Below are positions 61,108-64,000 of a stretch of 64,000 bases of DNA, in pieces. The stretch lies in the NCBI GenBank assembly GCA_902761145.1, contig CACWJA010000002.1:1-64000 (forward strand). Reading direction: 5' to 3'. This DNA is from an uncultured bacterium. GTDB taxonomy: Bacteria > Patescibacteriota > Saccharimonadia > Saccharimonadales > Saccharimonadaceae. The notes beneath the pieces were generated by a model, which was given only the letters and a program-made list of their open reading frames with translations, made no database searches and was not told the origin of the DNA. The translations under genes were made by a program, and so were the position numbers. The first letter of the stretch is position 1. The number at the start of each line of letters is the position of its first letter.

Positions 61108-63920
61108 CTACTCTACTGGAGCCACACAGCGAACAGAGTACCCGTTGAACTTATAGTTGTTATCCGTACCTGGAGCCACGTAGCCACTGTCGAAGTACAA
61201 GTAGTACGCGACGCTGGTACTACTCGCAGTAGACGACCAATAGTAGCCGACGCTACCACGAGCGCTCGCCGACGAACCGTACCAGTAGCTGGAATAGATG
61301 AAGTTATTTGGGAAAGAGCGCCATTTATTGGAAGCTTCAGTTGAGCCGTAGCTTCCATTTCCACCCATACTAGTGTCTAAGTGGGAGAAGGAACCGTTAG
61401 CTTCTGTTTTGTTACCTATAGGTAGTATCCAGCCAGCTGGGCAGAGGTCACCAGCAACGGTTTCTGCACCTTGTTCGCCAGTACTATAAGCACCTTTACC
61501 AGCAGTAGCAGAGTACCAGTTGTAGTTGTTGCCATATGATTGCCATTGGAAAGCTTTGTTGTCGTCATAGTTACCATTGTAACTAGCTATGGCGCCTTCA
61601 CCGCCTAAGTTAGTGTTGAAAGTATTGAGATAGGATTGGTCGTAGCAGGCAGCACTATTCCAACCTGTACACCAGCTTCTACCATTTGGTGATAGATGGT
61701 TGTAATTGTTGCCGTCATTATTCTTTATAGCTACATTACCGTCTACCGTTAGTGGGTTATTGGTATTGGTGGTGGAGATAGTAGAATCATTATCCAGCCT
61801 CAAGTTTTCTGTCATCCAGCAGTTACCGTCCGCTAGTCTGGCTACTGTGTAGATATTGCCGTCTCTACTGTCTGTAAGTGCAGTGATAGTATTCTTACCT
61901 ACAGTTAGTTGTCCTGTTTCTGTATTGTAGGTAGTAGGAGTGAGAGAGGAACAGCCTTGCCAATCTTGGAGAGAGATAGGGTTACCACTATTGTCTGTTT
62001 CTGCTGGTACCCAGACAGCATAGAGAATGTCTTTTCCTTCTGCTGCTTTTATGACTATATCTTTAGTCATGACGAATGATTGGTTAGGGTCATAGATGAC
62101 TGGGTCATTAGACTCATCATCATCCGTGAGATCTTCCCATGCAGCCTGATCTGTGCTCCAGCCAGCGAAGCCATAGCCAGTCTTTTTGTAGTTAGGAGCA
62201 TAGAGATCTATATTGTCACCTGCTATTACATCTTCATGTGCTAGAGTTACCGTAGTTGGAGTATCGCCATCGTAGGAAGTAGATTCCATACTACCAGCAG
62301 TAGCATTATTGCCGTCGTAGCTAATGTCTACTATTGGTGACCAGATAGCGTAGAGCGTTACTTTTTCGCCTGCGTTTAGAAACATATTGGTTTCTATATC
62401 AGCTGCATCTGCATAGTCAGCACTGGTAGCATTAGGATCTAAGCTCCAGCCGAAGAATTCGTAGTTATCATATTCTGTAGTGGCTGGGGTTTGGTATGCT
62501 CCAGAATATTGAGTGTTGCCCATAGCATAGGCTGGGTTACCATCAGCATCAGTAGCAGTAATGATAGCGTAGTAGCCATAGCCAGAGTTACCGCAGTAGC
62601 TTCCTCTATGATCGCTAGTAGTATAGGCAAGGGTTAGGGTGTTGCCTTGTACTGTTGTGTTCATAGACCAGCTTCGAGACTTACCAAATATATATTTGCC
62701 ATCAGAACCGTCTACTTTTACGCCAGATTCCCAGTTATTTACTGCAGTATAGTCTGGGTGACTGCCTTGCCAGAAGCTAAAATACTGGTCGGCATTAGGT
62801 CCACAGGTACCATCTGCTTCAATCTTGACAATATTCAGATTTACTTCCGTAGCATCTGCAAATTCATAGACGAAAGTATTGTTTAGTCCAATCGGGTACA
62901 TCTCACCCGGAGTTTGTTCGCCTGCATCATTTATGTTGGGGGTGTGAGAGTAGAGTTCAGTCTTTTCTGTTTCAGTTCTCTCGTAGCGTACTACATTGGT
63001 GGTTTTATCGCCATTGAAATTGAGGCCGTTACCATCAAAGGTTACTGTAACTAGATCTGCTCTATTGGCTTCTGCAGAGTAGTTTATCTCACTTCCTTCA
63101 TAGGTACCTTTAGGAACATCTGGAGTGATATAGAAACCATAGTAGATGGTAGTAGTGTCATTTGCATTTGTTTCTGAATAGTCGTCTATAGATTTTAGGA
63201 TAGTAGGGTTAGATTGGTCTGTAGATAGTGTTGTGCATACTTCACTGTTTTGGTCTTGTGGTTATTCTAGTGACAAGCCCCAGGTGTTATCTGTGAGAGA
63301 AGTATACTCTGATAAGTCTTCTTCATTTAAAGCCACCATGGGTATTTTGCTGTCTGGATCTGTAGTAGATACTATGTCTGTACTATCTGTGTAGGCTGTA
63401 AGAGTGTAGCCTGCTTGGGTTGCTTCTTCTACTGTGAGTTCTACTGGTAGGACTGCAAAGACTGGTTCGTCTCCTACTTCTATAGTTAGTTCTTCACTAT
63501 CTACGTCTAGGGTGAGAGAAGATTCGTTTTCTTCTGTGTTTCCTTCTGCTGCATTAGTATTGCTTTACCTACATTTACTAGGAGTGTAGCTAATGTACCT
63601 AATGATACTACTAGTGCTAGTATTGCTAGTGGGATAGATACTTTCTTTTTGGATTTTATGGTAGATATGATATTAGTTAACTTAGATTTGGAGGATGATT
63701 CTGTGGCTTTATTATTATGCTTCTTTTTATAATGTAGTACTGTAGCTACTACTGCTAGTATTACTACTATGCTTATTGTGATGATAGTAGCTTCTGTACC
63801 ACCTATACCATGAGTAAATAGGCCTGTGTCTGGCGCTGAGATGTCTGTAGTAGGGTCTACTGGTGTAGAGCTGCCTGGTTCTACTATGTTAATCTTGATA
63901 TTAGTGGTAGTAGCAGCCAT
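61108..63920 (-). pseudogene. FISUMP/InlB-repeat surface adhesin C, broken
   Basis: The gene starts at 63920 (MAATTTNIKINIVEPG, APDTG, hydrophobic helix, basic loop, second helix) with an AGGAGGAG SD. The frame breaks near 63560: a one-base loss moves VGKA... off the frame that reads NTNAAEGNTEENES. Downstream, the conserved SLEQPQDQNSE has TAA (63262-63264) for CAA. The rest is open to 61108, with an InlB-like domain and one FISUMP domain (WMTENLRLDN, CPAGW.LP, SVRCVAPVE). An internal ATG at 62901 could express the C-terminal part without export signals. The variable region is intact. Confidence 0.85.
61126..61305 (-). other. Candidate DGR variable region in broken adhesin C
   Basis: These 60 codons align without gaps to 4995-5174 on the plus strand. 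The sequence beyond the stop is also similar for a short distance (TAGTTT...TTCC). See the entry at 4995 for the substitution counts. Confidence 0.7.
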
Positions 63921-64000
63921 AGTTATTTAATTCTCCTCCTATTATTATATATATGGTTATATATTATATTGTTGTTATGCTTACAATTATATATATAAGT
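63921..64000 (-). promoter_or_regulatory. Leader and promoter region of adhesin C
   Basis: On the minus strand, AT-rich sequence with TATAAT-like boxes precedes AGGAGGAG and the ATAACTATGGCT start context shared with adhesin B at 12144. The exact -10 box cannot be chosen because several TATA-like boxes overlap. Confidence 0.4.

Noticed and set aside
63262-63264. TAA read as Gln through an alternative genetic code
   Set aside because: TAA, TAG and TGA all end other clear genes in the window, and the same gene also has a frameshift, so a broken gene is simpler.

Overview
ORGANISM. The window reads like a chromosomal segment of a small-genome, anaerobic, host-associated bacterium of the Patescibacteria/CPR radiation, most likely a Saccharibacterium (TM7). 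The reasons are a low-GC genome with very short intergenic gaps, TGA used as a normal stop (so not the Gly-recoding Gracilibacteria or Absconditabacteria), many -10 boxes placed 6-10 nt before start codons, reduced versions of housekeeping enzymes, and oxygen-avoiding functions (class III ribonucleotide reductase, rubrerythrin). The assignment is an inference; no rRNA or marker-gene phylogeny could be run.

LAYOUT. 1-5.2 kb: the 3' part of a giant surface adhesin with InlB-like repeats and three FISUMP domains. 5.2-5.9 kb: a branched hairpin structure, two structured tRNA-derived elements and tRNA-Ala. 5.9-11.8 kb: trpS with a Trp-containing leader ORF, an RluA pseudouridine synthase, a DNA polymerase III delta'-like protein, a TPR protein, a DUF2130 protein and an unknown soluble protein. 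12.1-14.9 kb: a second adhesin paralogue. 15-24.4 kb: tRNA-Tyr, two tRNA-Thr genes and many small single-gene units (MBL-fold hydrolase, C39-like peptidase, YgjV, alpha/beta hydrolase, PgeF-like, LuxS, DUF5684, CDF transporter, SDR, rubrerythrin). 24.4-30.3 kb: rmuC, lepB, a membrane protein, HtrA, prmC, prfA. 30.3-32.6 kb: tRNA-Val followed by a two-cassette islet between copies of the tRNA 3' end. 32.7-36.8 kb: nrdD-nrdG behind a promoter with two NrdR-box-like sites, and a surface protein. 36.9-41.4 kb: gpsA, a helicase-nuclease, small zinc protein, bL33. 41.5-48.6 kb: glucan metabolism (GH57, GT4, GH97), tRNA-Trp and several small genes. 48.6-55.8 kb: cell-envelope genes (CapA, serine hydrolase, CAP domain, 7TM, Cthe_2159-like protein, DUF4956, VTC). 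55.9-60.9 kb: a fused ABC transporter, hexapeptide protein, tRNA-Gln, ASCH and zinc-ribbon proteins. 61.1-63.9 kb: a third adhesin paralogue on the minus strand, inactivated by a frameshift and a CAA-to-TAA nonsense change.

WHAT STANDS OUT. (1) The C-terminal FISUMP domains of adhesin A and of the third paralogue differ by 38 substitutions in 180 aligned bases; 34 fall at codon positions 1 or 2 and the altered codons are mostly NNC or NNT. This is the pattern left by adenine-directed mutagenesis of AAY codons by a diversity-generating retroelement (DGR). No reverse transcriptase or template repeat is in the window, so both would have to lie elsewhere. (2) Five of the seven tRNA genes are followed by non-coding elements that end in a copy of that tRNA's own 3' end (T-loop to CCA). 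Some carry hairpins whose arms differ by compensating base changes. At tRNA-Val, two such copies enclose two gene cassettes that share conserved left and right ends. No integrase is in the window. (3) About 25 genes look leaderless.

HOW IT WORKS TOGETHER. Most of the window serves the cell surface (variable adhesins, HtrA, signal peptidase, CapA, CAP, polyphosphate/carbohydrate-binding cluster) and survival in an anoxic niche with access to alpha-glucans, which suits an epibiont that must recognise and hold on to host cells.
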